Shown here: in pieces, positions 1 through 8,916 of the stretch
Position numbering within the stretch: the stretch's first letter is position 1
Layout of the letters: every line of letters begins with the position of its first letter
Assembly (NCBI GenBank): GCA_049890295.1
Contig: JBMHBP010000004.1
Location: forward strand, 159,571 to 223,570
Direction of reading: 5' to 3'
DNA from: GCA-2862585 sp049890295
Lineage (GTDB): Bacteria; Bacteroidota; Bacteroidia; Flavobacteriales; UBA7312
DNA length: 64,000 bases
The notes under the pieces: generated by a model
Database searches by the model: none
What the model was told of the DNA's origin: nothing
Seen by the model: only the letters and a program-made list of their open reading frames with translations
Program-made: the position numbers and the translations under genes

Positions 1-95
1 TTGCAGTTGGAAAGTCTAGCACTAAGGCGGTTGTTTACAGTTGTATAGTAGTGCTTATCATTAATTTTATCATCACTCAACTTATGTTAGCATGA
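1..95 (+). CDS. MlaE-type ABC transporter permease, C-terminal end (partial)
   Basis: The reading frame that starts at base 3 encodes about 30 residues ending in a hydrophobic helix (AVGKSSTKAVVYSC, then a Val/Ile/Phe-rich segment ending QLMLA) and stops at 93-95. This matches the usual C-terminus of MlaE/YrbE permeases, the inner-membrane subunit of the phospholipid transport ABC system. The stop overlaps the start of the ATPase gene in ATGA, so the two are translationally coupled. The rest of the gene lies before the window. Confidence 0.75.
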   Translation, partial: AVGKSSTKAVVYSCIVVLIINFIITQLMLA

Positions 96-838
96 TAAGT
101 GTTAGTAATTTAAATAAGACTTTTGGACTAAAGCAAGTTTTGAAGGATATCAATTTTACCTTTGAGACTGGCAAAACCAATTTAGTAATTGGTGCAAGTG
201 GTTCTGGTAAAACTACTCTAATTAAATGTATGGTTGGTCTTCATTTTCCAGATAGCGGTCAAATTTCATTTGACGGAGAATCTTTTCTAGAAATGGACAA
301 AAAAAATCAGCGAGAGTTACGTAAAGAAATAGGAATGTTATTTCAAGGCGGTGCCTTATTTGATTATTTGACTGTTGAAGAAAATATTGCTTTCCCATTA
401 AATTTGTTTACTGATATGAGTAAAGAAGAAAAAAGAGAACGTGTTGATTTTTGTTTGAAGAGAGTGAACCTTTCTAATGTGAATAGCCTCTTTCCTTCCG
501 AATTGAGTGGTGGAATGATAAAACGGGTTGCTATAGCTAGAGCAATTTCTATGAAGCCAAAATACTTGTTTTGTGATGAGCCAAACTCTGGTTTAGATCC
601 TCAAACTTCTATTATTATCGATAATCTTATTCAAGAAATTACACAGGAGTATAATATAACAACTATTGTTAACACTCATGATATGAATTCCGTAATGGAA
701 ATTGGTGATAATATTGCACTTATTCATGAAGGAAAATTAGCCTGGAAAGGCGATAAAAACGAAATCATTCGTTCTTCTAATAAAGAGTTAAATAATTTTG
801 TATTTGCCTCTCAGTTATTTCAAAAAATTAAAGCATAA
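92..838 (+). CDS. mlaF: Mla-type ABC transporter ATP-binding protein
   Basis: The 248-residue ABC ATPase has Walker A GASGSGKTT at residues 34-42, a Q-loop in LFQGG near 84, signature LSGGM at 138-142 and Walker B YLFCDEP at 158-164, followed by a D-loop (GLDP) and an H-loop (THD). The signature GGM and the NSGLDP sequence fit the MlaF/YrbF family, which energises lipid transfer between the inner and outer membranes through the MCE protein MlaD. It follows the permease end with a 4-bp ATGA overlap. An mlaD-type gene is not next to it within the window; a convincing terminator follows immediately, so it is the last gene of its operon. Confidence 0.85.
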   Translation: MISVSNLNKTFGLKQVLKDINFTFETGKTNLVIGASGSGKTTLIKCMVGLHFPDSGQISFDGESFLEMDKKNQRELRKEIGMLFQGGALFDYLTVEENIAFPLNLFTDMSKEEKRERVDFCLKRVNLSNVNSLFPSELSGGMIKRVAIARAISMKPKYLFCDEPNSGLDPQTSIIIDNLIQEITQEYNITTIVNTHDMNSVMEIGDNIALIHEGKLAWKGDKNEIIRSSNKELNNFVFASQLFQKIKA

Positions 839-867
839 AAAAGGCTTGAATTATCAAGCTCTTTTTT
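837..867 (+). terminator. Rho-independent terminator after mlaF
   Basis: A perfect 6-bp stem (GCTTGA at 844-849, TCAAGC at 854-859) with a 4-base loop is flanked by an A-run before it and a six-base T-run after it. It lies directly after the mlaF stop codon. Confidence 0.85.
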
Positions 868-1091
868 AATCAAATGACATCTACTGCGTTTGAAGATGCC
901 GAGTATGGTTTGAGTAATTTACTTTCTGTATGAACAGTTCATTTAGTATGAATGTTTATATTGTAAGTAGGTGAGCAACCGAAGTAGTATAATAAATTTG
1001 TGAAAACAGCTGTGAGACAAACAACATGCCCATCACCAGACTTGAGTTTTTCATGAGTATTTTTTACGATATAAAAAACGAAAAATTAAAT
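868..1091. other. Gene-poor interval between mlaF and the T9SS pair
   Basis: Bases 839-1144 lack a normal-length gene. Besides terminators at each end, the interval holds a 13-bp palindrome (ATGAACAGTTCAT, 930-942), a 19-codon open frame on the plus strand from 874, and a 32-codon open frame on the minus strand that looks like a signal peptide (listed separately). No tRNA or recognisable structured RNA was seen. It may be decayed former coding sequence. Confidence 0.4.
956..1054 (-). pseudogene. Possible remnant: isolated signal-peptide-like ORF, 32 aa
   Basis: The minus strand from ATG at 1054 encodes MKNSSLVMGMLFVSQLFSQ and then 13 further residues before TAA. The start has the build of a Bacteroidota signal peptide: Lys near the N-terminus, a hydrophobic stretch, then LFSQ as a likely cleavage site. 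No mature domain follows and no TAnnTTTG promoter is visible upstream. It could be the leftover 5' end of a deleted secreted-protein gene, a small secreted peptide, or chance. Confidence 0.25.
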
Positions 1092-1124
1092 AAAAAAAAG
1101 ACAGCCCTATTTTTGAGCTGTCTT
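1092..1124 (-). terminator. Terminator of the 1145-3019 gene
   Basis: A perfect 8-bp stem (AAGACAGC at 1098-1105, GCTGTCTT at 1117-1124) is followed, read on the minus strand, by an uninterrupted T-run. It lies 20 bases after the stop of the minus-strand gene. Confidence 0.85.
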
Positions 1125-1144
1125 CCATAATCTATTTTATTCAA

Positions 1145-3019
1145 TTACTGAATAATAATTTTTTCAAACATTTCATTTTGATCACCTTTGGTAAGACTGA
1201 TGAAATAGACACCTTTTTCAAAATTACTCAAGTCGATAGTTTTATTAAAGGATTGATTGACACTGATAGCTTCAGTATAAACGGTTCTGGCTGTCATATC
1301 ATTAATAGTGAGCAGACCTTCGAAGGCTTCGTTGGTAAGTAATTGTACTTTAAATTCACCATTGTTAGGGTTTGGAAAAACTGCTAACGAATGTGTTTTG
1401 ATATGTTCTTCAGTACTAACGTTTACTCCAACTACAGTTGGATCAAAATTCAGTCGAATACATGGTGCAAAAGTTGTGTATAACCATGAAGCAGGGTCTA
1501 CACCTTCTTGAACTCCATCTATATCTTGTACTAGACTTTCTCCATTAATTTGATTATCTCCAGCTGTACTAATGTATATAGTGTCGGTGGCATTGACTTC
1601 AGCGTATAGTGTAGGTAAAACAACTAGTCCTTCGTCTAATATGACGGGGGGGGTAAATGAAAAATCATAAAAATCGCCTGTGTAGTTACCAAAGTCAATT
1701 AGCTCAGTTTCAGTGAAGAAAAAGATATCACCGGTATTGGGGTCAACTGTATTCAATACTATTTTACCGAATGCAACAGGGGTTGTCTGCTCATCTAATC
1801 GGACAGTTGCAGCATATACTGTTGTGGTTTTATAAATGTCAAATATATTTCCATACTGTCTTGTCCCTTCATCATTAATAGCGAATCGTCCAAAGCTAGA
1901 CTGATTATTGCCATTATCTCTGGCATATGTGAACTCAGAAATTTCAAACTGTCGACTTAGTGTGTCAGTTATTATTAGATCATTATCATCCTTAGCAAAT
2001 AGACTTGCCGTGTATACACCAGTATCAGGTGCAGTAAAGCCATCGTTTACAAACATTGTATCTCTATCTGCTGAGGGGATACTATAACCATAACTTTCGC
2101 TAGTGAAAGCTTCACTTTCAATTTGGGCCTTAACTCTAATACTATCAATTGGATTATAACCAATATTTTCAACTATTCCCCCGAAGAAATAGGCAGTTTG
2201 TTGCATTTGTTCAAGTGGCATTACTCTATAATTTGTTCCTCCAAAATAATCACTGGGAACTCTATTATAAGCTTTTAGTATATTAGAAGCATAGGCTTGA
2301 GTTCTTACAATTCTAACATCGTCAACCATCCAAAAATAATGTGAAGCGGTTTCTGAGTCATTTGACCAGTCAAATCGAATTTGCACACTGTCTTTGAGTG
2401 CGGCGATTTCAGAAATGATGATGTCTACCGTTACCGTACCTGACAGTATATTGGTTGTTCCAAAATCATTCACTAGAAAACTATTATCATTCGACCACCC
2501 AGAGCCATCATTTATAAAAACATAGAGTTCGTGTGAAGATGAACAACACCATCTGTAAGCATGCTGAAAGCTTAATGTTACATTAGAATCATTTGACAGA
2601 TCAATGTATGGCGATGTTAAATACCCTTTTTTATTAGTATATGCCGAGGGTGCTAGTCCAGCGTTATCACCATCAGCATCAAAAATCATCCAGCCATTGG
2701 CGGCAGATTCAGATTCAATAGTATATGGGTCATCACCAGCGTAATCACCATCAGAACCGTCAAAGTCTAACGCCCAAATATCTCCGTCTGTGCCGCCAGT
2801 AGTCCAAGCAGGATCAATTGAGGAGTTGTTACCAGCCAGACCTTCTCTAAAATCTTCATGCCAAATGATATCTGAACTATCTACTAAAACACTAGCAACA
2901 CTGGCTTGTTGAAGCATGAGCGGTGCCTTTTTATGGTTTTCTAGAATTGAAGGTAATTGTTGTTGGGCCAATGAACTAATGGATAGTGTGCATAGAATTA
3001 GAAAAAAAACAGCTTTCAT
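1145..3019 (-). CDS. T9SS type A secreted protein, paralog of the next gene
   Basis: This 624-residue protein has an N-terminal signal peptide (MKAVFFLILCTLSISSLAQ), then a region of about 200 residues with the pattern of a choice-of-anchor J/MAM-like beta-sandwich (EDF near the start, YLTSPYIDL, VDDVRIV near residue 235). A second conserved module is built around YAR...FDIYKTTTVYA. The C-terminal 80 residues are a T9SS type A sorting domain (VFPNPNNGEFKV...KGVYFISL...KIIIQ), so it should cross the outer membrane and be attached to the surface or released. No catalytic motif was recognised. It shares all three parts with the gene at 3085-5004, from which it is separated by a terminator. Confidence 0.8.
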   Translation of the reverse strand: MKAVFFLILCTLSISSLAQQQLPSILENHKKAPLMLQQASVASVLVDSSDIIWHEDFREGLAGNNSSIDPAWTTGGTDGDIWALDFDGSDGDYAGDDPYTIESESAANGWMIFDADGDNAGLAPSAYTNKKGYLTSPYIDLSNDSNVTLSFQHAYRWCCSSSHELYVFINDGSGWSNDNSFLVNDFGTTNILSGTVTVDIIISEIAALKDSVQIRFDWSNDSETASHYFWMVDDVRIVRTQAYASNILKAYNRVPSDYFGGTNYRVMPLEQMQQTAYFFGGIVENIGYNPIDSIRVKAQIESEAFTSESYGYSIPSADRDTMFVNDGFTAPDTGVYTASLFAKDDNDLIITDTLSRQFEISEFTYARDNGNNQSSFGRFAINDEGTRQYGNIFDIYKTTTVYAATVRLDEQTTPVAFGKIVLNTVDPNTGDIFFFTETELIDFGNYTGDFYDFSFTPPVILDEGLVVLPTLYAEVNATDTIYISTAGDNQINGESLVQDIDGVQEGVDPASWLYTTFAPCIRLNFDPTVVGVNVSTEEHIKTHSLAVFPNPNNGEFKVQLLTNEAFEGLLTINDMTARTVYTEAISVNQSFNKTIDLSNFEKGVYFISLTKGDQNEMFEKIIIQ

Positions 3020-3037
3020 TATGTATATGTGTTATGT

Positions 3038-3067
3038 AAAAAAAGCAGACAAACGTCTGCTTTTTTT
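3038..3067 (-). terminator. Strong terminator between the two T9SS paralogs
   Basis: A 13-bp perfect inverted repeat (3038-3050 with 3055-3067; GC core GCAGAC/GTCTGC) has a 4-base AAAC loop and A/T-run flanks, so it works in either direction. It lies between the end of the upstream paralog and the start of the downstream one, which suggests that the two are transcribed separately or attenuated. Confidence 0.9.
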
Positions 3068-3084
3068 AGTGTTTATAGTTGTAA

Positions 3085-5004
3085 TTATTTAATAATTACT
3101 TTTTGAGTTGAACTTAATCCACTATCGTTAGTTATTGATAGTGAGTAAACTCCTTTAACTAAGTTAGAAAGATCAATTTGTTTCTGTCCCTTAATATTTT
3201 CAGTGAACACAATTTGTCCTAGGTAATTTTGTACTTGAACAAAGTGTGCATCATTAGATGCCGGTGTAACTGTAAATAAACCATTGTTTGGGTTAGGATA
3301 TACGTTAAAGTTTAATTCCTTGTTTTCAGAAATAGAAACTGGAGCAGTTGCGGTAGGGTCAAAGTTTAGTCTTACAAATACTGCATTAGCAAAGTTAAAC
3401 CATTCGCCGGCAGAAGCATCTGTAAAAATACTACCGTTGATATCCTGCATAATTGTCGTTGCTGGGTCAGCAGAGCCACCATAAGCGATTAACGCCGTGT
3501 CTGTACCTGTGTATAATGACTTAATACCTGCAAAAATAACTTCTCCAGCATTTAGTGTTACTGGTGGGTTAAAAACGAAGTTAATCCATCCGTCTGAATG
3601 CTGACCGATATTTACTTCCTGACTTTCGTATAAGAACTGAGTCGCATTAGGATCTCCAGTAGGGTTATCTGTACTTCCTAATACATCTAAGAAGTCACCT
3701 GTTACTGTTCTTAGTACAGCTGTTGCTTTTGAAGTAGAATCGGTTCTTGGGTGAATTCTAGCCTTAACAGCATATAATGTAGTTTCTTTATAAATATCAA
3801 AAACGTTTCCGATTAGACCATCACCACCTCTGTTGATGTAGTATGCACCTTCATAATCACCAGAAAAGTCAAAATCATCTCTAGCATAGTCGTACTCAGA
3901 TATATTAAAGCTTTCTGTTTTTGTTTCTGTCATGGTCATATTGTCGTCTTCTGAATAAATAGCTACATCGTACTGACCCTGAGCTGTTGGAGTGAATTCA
4001 TCATTACTGTATAATGTGTCATAATCAAGTGATATAGTATTTAGGCCGTAACTTTGAGTACTAAATCCTTCAGATTGAATATCCGCGTACAATCTTGCAC
4101 TATCCAAATCTTCAAAGCCCATATTTTGGATTACAGCACCAAAAGAAAAGCCTGTAGCACTAGCTTGATCAAGTGGAACAGTTTTATAAATTGCACCTCC
4201 GTTGTAAGCACTTGGTAACAAGTGAAATTGGTCGTTTAATCTCGCAGCTCTGTCTGGAAGTGGATTAATGATAATATCGTCGATTGCAAGTCCTGAAGCC
4301 CATGATGAATTATCAGACCATGTAAATCTTACTTTTACAGAATCATCCATATAATAGTCACTCAAACTAAATGCGGCGAACTGCCACTCTTGTTGTGCAG
4401 GAAGTTCCTCACTTAGTGCATTCCATGTCTCTCCGCCATCGTTACTTACTTCAACGAAAGCATCTCCACCACCCCAGTTCTTATCATGAAAATACTCAAA
4501 TTGAATCCACATACCACTATCTGCCTGAGAGAAGTCCATTAATGGAAGTTCTAACACTTCTTCACTAAGATCACAATTGTTATTTTCATTTGGAGCAGCA
4601 CCATTGGGAAGACAAGAGTCATCGTTTGTCATGGCAAATTGTGTGTGGTCATCAAGGTATGTCCAGTAACCGCCAACACCAGCATCAGTACTGTTACCCG
4701 TGAAAAATCCGCCCACATCAACTGTACCACCGTCAAAGGGTACAAAGTAATTATTTTCTTCAGAAGATGAGCTCATATCAGCTGGAAGGTTAGGAGCTGT
4801 TACATCTTCAAAATTCTCACAATAAAAGTAAGAACCATCGCACTCAACAGAAGCACGTAATTCAATATTGGCTTGCATGATAGTAGGCTCAGCAATACTT
4901 AAGATTTTTTCATTAGTTTTTTTTATATTGTTAGGGTTTATGCCTTGTGCAAAAACACTGCCTACAAGTAAAAAAGAACCAAGAATAGAATAGAATGTTT
5001 TCAT
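3085..5004 (-). CDS. T9SS type A secreted protein
   Basis: This 639-residue protein has a signal peptide (MKTFYSILGSFLLVGSVFAQ) and an N-terminal MAM/choice-of-anchor J-like region (FYCENFEDVTAPNLP, then SGMWIQFEYFHDKNWGGG and LAIDDIIINPLPD). A central module carries YARDDFDFSG and FDIYKETTLYA, and a C-terminal type A sorting domain carries VYPNPNNGLF, LVKGVYSLSI and QKVIIK. The EDV opening and WSDNSSWASGLAIDDI motif are typical of beta-jellyroll adhesion-type domains. No enzyme active site is recognisable; a surface adhesin or structural role is possible but inferred only. It is the upstream member of a tandem duplicate pair. Confidence 0.8.
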   Translation of the reverse strand: MKTFYSILGSFLLVGSVFAQGINPNNIKKTNEKILSIAEPTIMQANIELRASVECDGSYFYCENFEDVTAPNLPADMSSSSEENNYFVPFDGGTVDVGGFFTGNSTDAGVGGYWTYLDDHTQFAMTNDDSCLPNGAAPNENNNCDLSEEVLELPLMDFSQADSGMWIQFEYFHDKNWGGGDAFVEVSNDGGETWNALSEELPAQQEWQFAAFSLSDYYMDDSVKVRFTWSDNSSWASGLAIDDIIINPLPDRAARLNDQFHLLPSAYNGGAIYKTVPLDQASATGFSFGAVIQNMGFEDLDSARLYADIQSEGFSTQSYGLNTISLDYDTLYSNDEFTPTAQGQYDVAIYSEDDNMTMTETKTESFNISEYDYARDDFDFSGDYEGAYYINRGGDGLIGNVFDIYKETTLYAVKARIHPRTDSTSKATAVLRTVTGDFLDVLGSTDNPTGDPNATQFLYESQEVNIGQHSDGWINFVFNPPVTLNAGEVIFAGIKSLYTGTDTALIAYGGSADPATTIMQDINGSIFTDASAGEWFNFANAVFVRLNFDPTATAPVSISENKELNFNVYPNPNNGLFTVTPASNDAHFVQVQNYLGQIVFTENIKGQKQIDLSNLVKGVYSLSITNDSGLSSTQKVIIK

Positions 5005-5099
5005 TATAATTGGATTAATTTTAATTTAATTTAAGGCTAATTTACGGTCTTTTTGTAAAAAATCCTAAACTAATTACTAACTAAATTGCCAAAAACATG

Positions 5100-7982
5100 T
5101 TAGATGTAGTTTTCAATGGCTACACATGAACAGACTAAGTTTCTGTCGCCATAGGCTTCATCAACCCTGCTAACACTTGGCCAAAATTTATTTTTTCTTA
5201 CAAACTCTAATGGAAAAGCGGCTTCTTGTCTAGAGTATGATTTATCCCAATTATCTGAAGTGATAAGATTCAAGCTATGGGGTGCATTTTTCAATATATT
5301 GTCTTCATTGTTGGCTTGACTATCAACTAATGCATTAATTTCTTTTCTTATAGATTTCATTGCTAAAATATATCGATCAAGTTCCTCTTTGCCTTCGCTT
5401 TCAGTGGGTTCTACCATCAATGTGCCAGCTACTGGAAAAGATACTGTTGGAGCATGAAAACCATAGTCCATTAATCGTTTTGCAATATCACTTACTTCAA
5501 TACCAATTTCTTTAAAAGGTCTACAATCTAAGATCATTTCATGGGCTACTCTGTTATTAGTATTAGTATATAAAATAGAGTAGTGTTCTTCTAATTGATT
5601 TTGGATATAGTTTGCATTTAATATGGCATTTTCGGTTGATTTAGTTAATCCATCTTCTCCTAATAACTTTATGTAGGCATAAGAAATACATAAAACTAAG
5701 GCCGATCCATATGGAGCTGCAGATATTGCACTTATAGCTTGTTTTCCTCCTGTTGTGATGATAGGGTTAGAGGGTAAAAATGGTTTGAGATGTTCAACAA
5801 CACCAATAGGTCCCATTCCTGGTCCACCACCGCCATGAGGTATAGCAAAAGTTTTGTGTAAGTTTAAATGACATACATCGGCTCCAATTAGTGCTGGATT
5901 GGTCAACCCTACCTGGGCGTTCATATTTGCGCCATCCATATAAACTTGACCACCGTGTTTGTGTATGACTTCGTTGACTTTAATTACATTCTCTTCAAAC
6001 ACACCATGGGTAGAAGGATAAGTAATCATCAATGCCGCTAAATTTTGGCTGTGTTCCTCAGCCTTTGATGTCAAATCATCTAAATCAATGTCACCATTTT
6101 CGTTACATTTTACGACTACAACTTTCATTCCTGCCATAGTAGCTGAAGCTGGATTTGTTCCATGTGCAGAAGAGGGGATTAGACATATGTTTCTGTGAGT
6201 TTCTTTTCTGCTTTGGTGATAAGCCCTAATTACCATCAGGCCTGCGTATTCACCTTGAGCACCGGAGTTAGGTTGAAGAGACATTCCGTCGAAGCCTGTA
6301 ATTTCGCATAAAAATTCTTCTAATTCATGAAACATTATGTGATATCCTCTGGCTTGATTGACTGGAGCAAAAGGGTGTATGTTACTAAATTCTGCCCATG
6401 ATAATGGAAATAATTGTGCAGCAGCATTTAACTTCATTGTACAAGATCCTAGTGGAATCATCGAGTGGTTTAATGCTAAATCTTTACTTTCAAGTCTTTT
6501 GATATACCGCATCATTTCTGTTTCACTGTGAAACGAATTAAATACCTCATGTTGTAAAAATGCACTATCTCTGTAAAGTTCATGAGGAATAAATGAATTG
6601 GCCTCAGTATAGTTACCTTTTAGTACAGACTTAATTAATTCTATTGGATCTGGGTGGTTACAGCTTTTGGCAAATACCAGCAGAATATCATTGATATTAC
6701 TCAATCCATCTTTTTCATCTAATGATATTGACAGGTGCTTATCGTCAATATAATTAAAGTTCATTTTGGAGTCTTCAGCAAATACTTTTAAAGTTTCCAT
6801 AGAAACGTCATTGATATTCACCAATATTGTGTCAAAGTAATTATCATTTAGTTGATTGTAGCCTAATTGTTTAAGACCATCAGCTAGAATACAAGCATGA
6901 TTGTGAATTTTTCTGGCAATATTTTTCAATCTTTCAGGCCCATGGAAAACACCGTACATACCTGCCATTACTGCTAGTAATACTTGGGCTGTACAAATGT
7001 TTGAGGTAGCACGTTCTCTTTTGATATGTTGTTCTCTAGTTTGTAAAGCCATTCTTAGAGCTCTATTGCCATGTGTATCAACGGTAACACCTATGATCCT
7101 TCCTGGAATATTTCTTTTATATTCTTCACGAGTTGCAAAAAAAGCAGCATGTGGTCCACCGTAGCCCATTGGAATCCCAAAACGTTGTGTGGTGCCTACT
7201 ACTACATCTGCTCCCCATTCACCTGGAGGTGTAAGTAATGTTAAACTTAGAAGGTCGGCAGCTACAACTACGCCAACATCATTGTTTTTAGCATCTTTTG
7301 ACAAGATTTTGTAATCTTCAATTTTACCGTGTTTGGAAGGGTACTGAATTATCATACCAAAAACAGAACTATCTGAGAAATCAAACTCGGAATGATCAAT
7401 AATTTTTAGACGTATTCCTACAGGGGTTGATCTTGTTTTTAACACATCAATAGTTTGTGGAAAACAATCTTTGGATACTAAAAAGACGTTGGCATTTGAT
7501 TTTTTCTTTGCTCTGGATCTCGAGTTAAAAAGCATCAGCATTGCCTCGGCAGCAGCCGTTCCTTCATCTAAAAGTGATGCGTTTGCTAGTGGCATTGCTG
7601 TTATGTCAGAAACCATGGTTTGAAAATTTAATAAGGCCTCCAATCTTCCTTGAGCAATTTCTGCCTGGTAAGGCGTATATGCCGTGTACCAACCTGGATT
7701 CTCTAAAATATTACGCTGAATTACTCCAGGTAATATGGTGTTGTAATATCCCATTCCAATGTATGATCGGTAATTTTTATTTTTTCGGCCTAATTGTTTC
7801 ATGTGATCTATAAGCTCAGATTCATTCAAAGCTTTTGGTAAATCCATAGTTTTATTAAGTCTTATGGAAGCAGGAATTGTCTGTTCAATAAGTTGTTCCA
7901 TTGAGGAGATTCCGATACAATTGAGCATATTATCTTGTTCAGTTAATGTCGTTCCAATATGTCTTTCTGCAAATAGATTCAT
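5100..7982 (-). CDS. gcvP: Glycine dehydrogenase (decarboxylating), P-protein
   Basis: The 960-residue P-protein of the glycine cleavage system decarboxylates glycine with pyridoxal phosphate and passes the aminomethyl group to lipoyl-H protein. Both halves of the fused enzyme are present; the PLP-binding lysine lies in HLNLHKTFAIPHGGGG near residue 710, followed by the Gly-rich GGGPGMGPIGV. An upstream in-frame ATG at 8078 exists, but ATG at 7982 (MNLFAERHIG) gives the normal family start and length. A TAnnTTTG element sits at 8002-8009, between the two candidates, which favours 7982. It stands alone here; gcvT and gcvH are not in the window. Confidence 0.95.
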   Translation of the reverse strand: MNLFAERHIGTTLTEQDNMLNCIGISSMEQLIEQTIPASIRLNKTMDLPKALNESELIDHMKQLGRKNKNYRSYIGMGYYNTILPGVIQRNILENPGWYTAYTPYQAEIAQGRLEALLNFQTMVSDITAMPLANASLLDEGTAAAEAMLMLFNSRSRAKKKSNANVFLVSKDCFPQTIDVLKTRSTPVGIRLKIIDHSEFDFSDSSVFGMIIQYPSKHGKIEDYKILSKDAKNNDVGVVVAADLLSLTLLTPPGEWGADVVVGTTQRFGIPMGYGGPHAAFFATREEYKRNIPGRIIGVTVDTHGNRALRMALQTREQHIKRERATSNICTAQVLLAVMAGMYGVFHGPERLKNIARKIHNHACILADGLKQLGYNQLNDNYFDTILVNINDVSMETLKVFAEDSKMNFNYIDDKHLSISLDEKDGLSNINDILLVFAKSCNHPDPIELIKSVLKGNYTEANSFIPHELYRDSAFLQHEVFNSFHSETEMMRYIKRLESKDLALNHSMIPLGSCTMKLNAAAQLFPLSWAEFSNIHPFAPVNQARGYHIMFHELEEFLCEITGFDGMSLQPNSGAQGEYAGLMVIRAYHQSRKETHRNICLIPSSAHGTNPASATMAGMKVVVVKCNENGDIDLDDLTSKAEEHSQNLAALMITYPSTHGVFEENVIKVNEVIHKHGGQVYMDGANMNAQVGLTNPALIGADVCHLNLHKTFAIPHGGGGPGMGPIGVVEHLKPFLPSNPIITTGGKQAISAISAAPYGSALVLCISYAYIKLLGEDGLTKSTENAILNANYIQNQLEEHYSILYTNTNNRVAHEMILDCRPFKEIGIEVSDIAKRLMDYGFHAPTVSFPVAGTLMVEPTESEGKEELDRYILAMKSIRKEINALVDSQANNEDNILKNAPHSLNLITSDNWDKSYSRQEAAFPLEFVRKNKFWPSVSRVDEAYGDRNLVCSCVAIENYI

Positions 7983-8001
7983 GTTATAAAATTTTAAAGT
8001 A

Positions 8002-8009
8002 CAAAAATA
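8002..8009 (-). promoter_or_regulatory. -7 promoter element for gcvP
   Basis: TATTTTTG on the minus strand matches the Bacteroidota consensus TAnnTTTG and lies 19 bases before the chosen gcvP start. It lies downstream of the alternative start at 8078, which it therefore argues against. Confidence 0.55.
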
Positions 8010-8043
8010 TAAAATGACACTGTAATCATCACTACATATTTTA

Positions 8044-8051
8044 TACTTTTG
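8044..8051 (+). promoter_or_regulatory. -7 promoter element for the kynurenine operon
   Basis: TACTTTTG matches TAnnTTTG and lies 19 bases before ATG 8071. It would drive the UbiA-like gene, kynU, kmo and the MFS gene. Confidence 0.55.
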
Positions 8052-8070
8052 ATTGACAAAGGTTGTTAAT

Positions 8071-8907
8071 ATGACCAAGTTTTTTCTTTCCTCAAATATT
8101 TTTGTGTCCCTGTGTGTGGTGGCCTTGAGTCTGAGTTCATCATTAATTCTTGAAATTGATGGTATATACCTTATTCCATTTATATTTTTTTCTACCCTAT
8201 TTAGTTATAATTTTCAACGTTTAGTTAGGTATAACTCAAAGGCAGTTCAATGGGTTAAATTAGATACTGACAGAAAGCAAACACTGTTCATAAGTGTTTT
8301 GTCATTTATTCCAATGCTGTACTATTCATTTAGTTTATCTGTTTCTTCATTAGGTTTAATTTTTATAGCTTCATTATTGACTCTATTGTATCCAATAAGA
8401 TTTTCATTTTTAAACAACCGTTCAATTCGGGAATTACCTCTGTTGAAAGTGTTTTTAATCAGTTTTGTATGGTCATTAGTTAGTGTAGGTTTACTGCTCA
8501 CTGAAAGTAATTTATATGAAAAAACAGAAAGTATAATTCTATTTCTTAGTCGATTTTTCTTTGTCTTAGCCATCACTATTCCATTTGATATTAGGGATCT
8601 AAAGTATGATCATCCATCAATGTTGACCATGCCCCAGCTATTAGGAATAAAAAGGGCAAAGCTATTAGCATTAAGTTCATTAACTGTTTTTTTTATATTA
8701 TCATTGAATCTTTATTACACTGTTGGTTTCTCAAAATCACTTTTGTTAGCGCTTTTTATTTGCTTTTTAGTATCGGCATTTCTTATTAATAAATCTGATG
8801 AGAAAAAAAATGATTTCTTTTTTTCTTTTTGGGTTGAGGGCTTGAGTATTCTCATGTTTCTATTACTTTTTTTTATACCAATGGCTTTTGATACCTTTGT
8901 ACTCTAA
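8071..8907 (+). CDS. UbiA-like polytopic membrane protein
   Basis: The protein is 278 residues from ATG 8071 (a TTG at 8053 would add six residues). It is almost entirely hydrophobic, with about eight or nine predicted membrane helices. A loop with FDIRDLKYD resembles the second Asp-rich motif of UbiA-type prenyltransferases, which attach a prenyl chain to an aromatic acceptor. The first motif (NDxxD in classical members) appears only as NFQRLVRYN, so activity is uncertain. It heads a tightly packed operon with kynureninase and kynurenine monooxygenase; whether it acts on a related aromatic compound is not shown by the sequence. Confidence 0.5.
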   Translation: MTKFFLSSNIFVSLCVVALSLSSSLILEIDGIYLIPFIFFSTLFSYNFQRLVRYNSKAVQWVKLDTDRKQTLFISVLSFIPMLYYSFSLSVSSLGLIFIASLLTLLYPIRFSFLNNRSIRELPLLKVFLISFVWSLVSVGLLLTESNLYEKTESIILFLSRFFFVLAITIPFDIRDLKYDHPSMLTMPQLLGIKRAKLLALSSLTVFFILSLNLYYTVGFSKSLLLALFICFLVSAFLINKSDEKKNDFFFSFWVEGLSILMFLLLFFIPMAFDTFVL

Positions 8908-8916
8908 CTATTGAAA

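Noticed and set aside
930..942. Palindrome ATGAACAGTTCAT
   Set aside because: It is perfect but lies in a gene-poor interval after a terminator, with no gene start nearby, so no regulatory role can be argued.
7983..8078. Extended N-terminus of glycine dehydrogenase from ATG 8078
   Set aside because: The 32 extra residues are not family-like, overlap the divergent promoter region, and lie upstream of a TAnnTTTG element placed correctly for ATG 7982.
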